DNA of 64,000 nt, taken from positions 16,740,001-16,804,000 of the forward strand of contig CAVNZM010000002.1 in NCBI GenBank assembly GCA_963693365.1, read 5' to 3'. The notes under the pieces are model-generated. The model searched no databases. It was not told where the DNA came from and worked only from the letters and a program-made list of their open reading frames with translations. This DNA comes from Amoebidium appalachense. Lineage: Eukaryota > Ichthyosporea. Below, piece by piece: positions 61,669-64,000 of the stretch. Position 1 is the stretch's first letter; the number at the start of each line of letters is the position of its first letter. Made by a program: the position numbers and the translations under genes.

Positions 61669-64000
61669 CGGAACCCGGCTATTTTGGAGGTTTGTTATAA
61701 TGAGTTTGTTGAGTTTCTATTTGCCTTTGGCGAGCAGGTGGTGGGCACGGTTAGTACCCTTCCGTTCGGCTGTCGACAGTCTCACGTTTTGCAGTCCCTA
61801 CGACAGTTGTTGTCTCTACAGGAAGCATTATCGGTCTGGAAATCCGCCGGTTGGTTTGGGCCTTCCGTGCAAGTCTATGCCCCGTCTCCTTCCATCTCCG
61901 TCGCTGAATCCGTCGATGACTATTATGCTTCCCTATTTTCGCTTCCTAATGTGTCCACGGTTCCATCACCGCCCGCTGGCCTCTCCCAGCCGCCGAGTTG
62001 GGAGCCGGACCAAATCGTTCCCGGGCACTTTTCACAGTTATTTCAACTCTTCGGCTGTTTTTGGTGCTATACGGGTGTTAAAACCCCGCAAAGCGTGCGG
62101 GCCGGATGCTCTTCCTCCCGTGCTTTTCAAGGTTCTTTCTCCCGTGCTTCCGCCCCGTAATCGCGCAGAGTCCCCCCCGCCCCCGCCTTTTGCTGTCCTT
62201 CTTAGTGAGTTTTTTCCCGGCTTTTTTCGAACTCGGGTTTATTCCAAATTCGTGGCTTGACACAATCGTTACGCCCGTTCGTAAGAAGGTATCGCAGGGG
62301 GTCATTAACGACTTTCGTCCCGTCACACTTACCAACGTTTTTCGTCGGCTCTTCGAGGGTTGCATGCTTCGCGCCTTTAACACCGACGATTCTTTAAACG
62401 CCGTGTTCCGTCTTTCTTCCCTTCAAGGGGGCTTTCGTCATGCCTATTCATGTTATACCCACAGCCTGTTACTCCATGAATCCATTACTTCTGGCTCTCC
62501 GCACGTTGTCTTCATCGACCTTAAGAACGCCTACGACACCGTACCCACTGGTTTGTTATGGCATAAGCTGGCTATGCGGGGCTTACCAGCCCCCTTTGGC
62601 CGTCTTCTGCAAGCGCTGTTCTATACCACTCGCGGACGAGCGGCGGTCAATGGAACATTAACGCCCGGTTTTTCTCGTTCTCGGGGTCTTCTGCAGGGGT
62701 CCCTCCCGAGTCCGTTGTTGTTTGACGTTTTCATTGACGATTTAGCCTGCGCCCTCGAACCCTTTGGCCAACTACATACCCGCCGTGTACCGGGTCTTCT
62801 TTTTGCGGACGATATTGTCCTTTGTTCCTTAACCGAAGGTGTCATGCACCAGATGCTTCGTCAGGTGGATCAATGGTGCACCGAGAATCTCATGACAGTC
62901 GAAATTGCAAAGTGTGCTACTTTTTCGAAAAACGCTTCCTTTTGGCCGCTCTTCCTATTCCTGTTCAGAGCACCTATGACTTAGTCTATTTGGGTATTCC
63001 TTTTACTGCACTGGGTGTTGATTTCCGCAAGCTCCTCACGGCACGGATCGCTCGTGCGAAGGGTAAGCGAAGTTCACATCGTGTCAAATATGCTTCAACG
63101 GGACTCGTCTGTGATCCATCCTGCGAACCTTCTTCTCTTACTATAAAACTTTTTTACGGCCGACTTTCGAATATGGACTCCCGCTATTGGCCTGCGCCCC
63201 ACCTCGCGAGGCGGCTGTGGCGCTGAAAGAGTTCGACGATTTTCAGGGTACCGCGCTGCGCACTTTGCTTCGTACTCGGTTTGTGCCTCCCTTAATCCGT
63301 ATGTTAAACTTTGGATTGTCGTCTGCTGTTTGTCGTATGGAGGAATTGCCTCTTCGTTTTTGTTTTCATTTAGTTAGGATACCTGATGGTCACGCTCTTT
63401 ATGCTTTCTTTTCCCCCCTCCCTCCATCCCTCTTCCCCCCCGATTCACCAACGCTACTTCTGAATGTCCTCAGCCTACCCGGCCTCTTTCAACCTGATTC
63501 TGCCTCTCGCTATCTCACTCCCTCTTTCTTTTCTCTTCCTGTTTTTTCTGCCTTTTCGCGCTATTACCATACGCAGTATAAGTTTCTTTCTCGTTCTGAT
63601 AGCGAAATCAAAGGTAAAACTCAGTCGGCATGTGTTATGTTCCTTAGGCAACACTGTACTGATCATTATCGCTTTTTGGGAGCCTTGGCAGGATATATTT
63701 CTCCTGCTGTACGTATGGATACCACCCTAGTAGATAAGTCTGCTGTATGGTGCTCTGATCAAGTTGATATTGCCTGGGAAGTTGTGCAGTGGCGTTTTAA
63801 TTTTTGTTTTCATCGCCGCTGGTGCCACTTTTGTGCTGAACTTTTTAATCGCAAGCATGTTGATAGGTGTGAGTTTTTATGTCGCGTTTTACCTCTTTCC
63901 CTAGTACGGGTGTCTGCTACACTGGCTGGCAATGTGGCCACTTTAGACTTTTTGTTGAATTCTGTTGGTCGTCACATTGAGTATTTATATGATTTTCACA
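61540..64000 (+). mobile_element. Non-LTR retrotransposon with reverse transcriptase, runs off window
   Basis: Coding pieces in three frames. AIRVLKPRKACGPDALP is the pre-RT motif at about 62070. Then come DFRPVTLTNVFRRLFEG, LQGGFRHAYSCYTHSLL, FIDLKNAYDTVP, GRAAVNGTLTPGFSRSRGLL and QGSLPSPLLFDVFIDDLA. LLFADDIVL is the active site (FADD) at about 62794. After a frame change near 62930 the sequence continues STYDLVYLGIPFTALGVDF and then the post-RT part shared with 56.7-58 kb. No endonuclease domain is seen upstream. Frame changes near 62160, 62930 and 63120 indicate a defective copy. Confidence 0.85.

Overview
The window is nuclear DNA of a eukaryote, apparently unicellular. It has spliceosomal introns, the standard genetic code, a Ty1/copia element and non-LTR retroelements. 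I see nothing bacterial or viral, and I cannot name the genus. Intergenic and intronic DNA is saturated with simple sequence: poly(G)/poly(C) runs up to about 55 nt, (GT)n/(CA)n tracts, and some (GA)n/(CT)n. These create hundreds of spurious open frames rich in CVCV, HTHT, GGGG and PPPP. Real coding sequence sits in short islands between the repeats. I recovered genes by reading those islands on both strands and requiring a homologous peptide, GT(GC)-AG borders and matching intron phase.

Layout. 1-8.7 kb: a minus-strand YIPF6-like (Yip1 family) gene, 6 exons seen, 3' end lost off the left edge. 8.7-18 kb: mostly intergenic, with a 39-bp minisatellite, one unassigned ORF and unresolved coding-like islands. 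18.0-23.3 kb: a plus-strand PA-TM-RING-H2 ubiquitin ligase gene, 4 exons, complete. 24.0-31.1 kb: a young minus-strand copia element (two 765-bp LTRs) whose gag is interrupted by a plus-strand 1,236-bp TRIM-like non-autonomous element (two 508-bp LTRs). 32.1-33.8 kb: a decayed non-LTR retrotransposon. 35.2-47.9 kb: a minus-strand VHS-GAT (TOM1-like) gene, 13 exons, 370 aa, with a 0.43-kb MITE in one intron. 48.7-49.1 kb: an intronless plus-strand four-helix membrane protein, divergent from the VHS-GAT gene. 49-51.9 kb: G-run units and a 48-bp minisatellite. 51.9-55.8 kb: a minus-strand SPFH/band-7 gene, 6 exons, 292 aa. 56.7-64 kb: non-LTR retroelements, including two head-to-head copies of a non-autonomous partner and an RT-bearing copy running off the right edge.

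Four of the five host genes encode typical endomembrane proteins (Yip1 vesicle protein, PA-RING ligase, VHS-GAT sorting adaptor, SPFH scaffold). This may be coincidence.

The most unusual signals are these. Simple repeats abut splice sites: acceptors made of (CA)n-CAG, donors that open a (GT)n tract, and C-runs directly after donors. A dispersed repeat family always begins right after a poly(G) run. The TRIM/copia pair shares its primer-binding site (iMet anticodon arm), polypurine tract and LTR tips, and both insertions show 3-bp target duplications.
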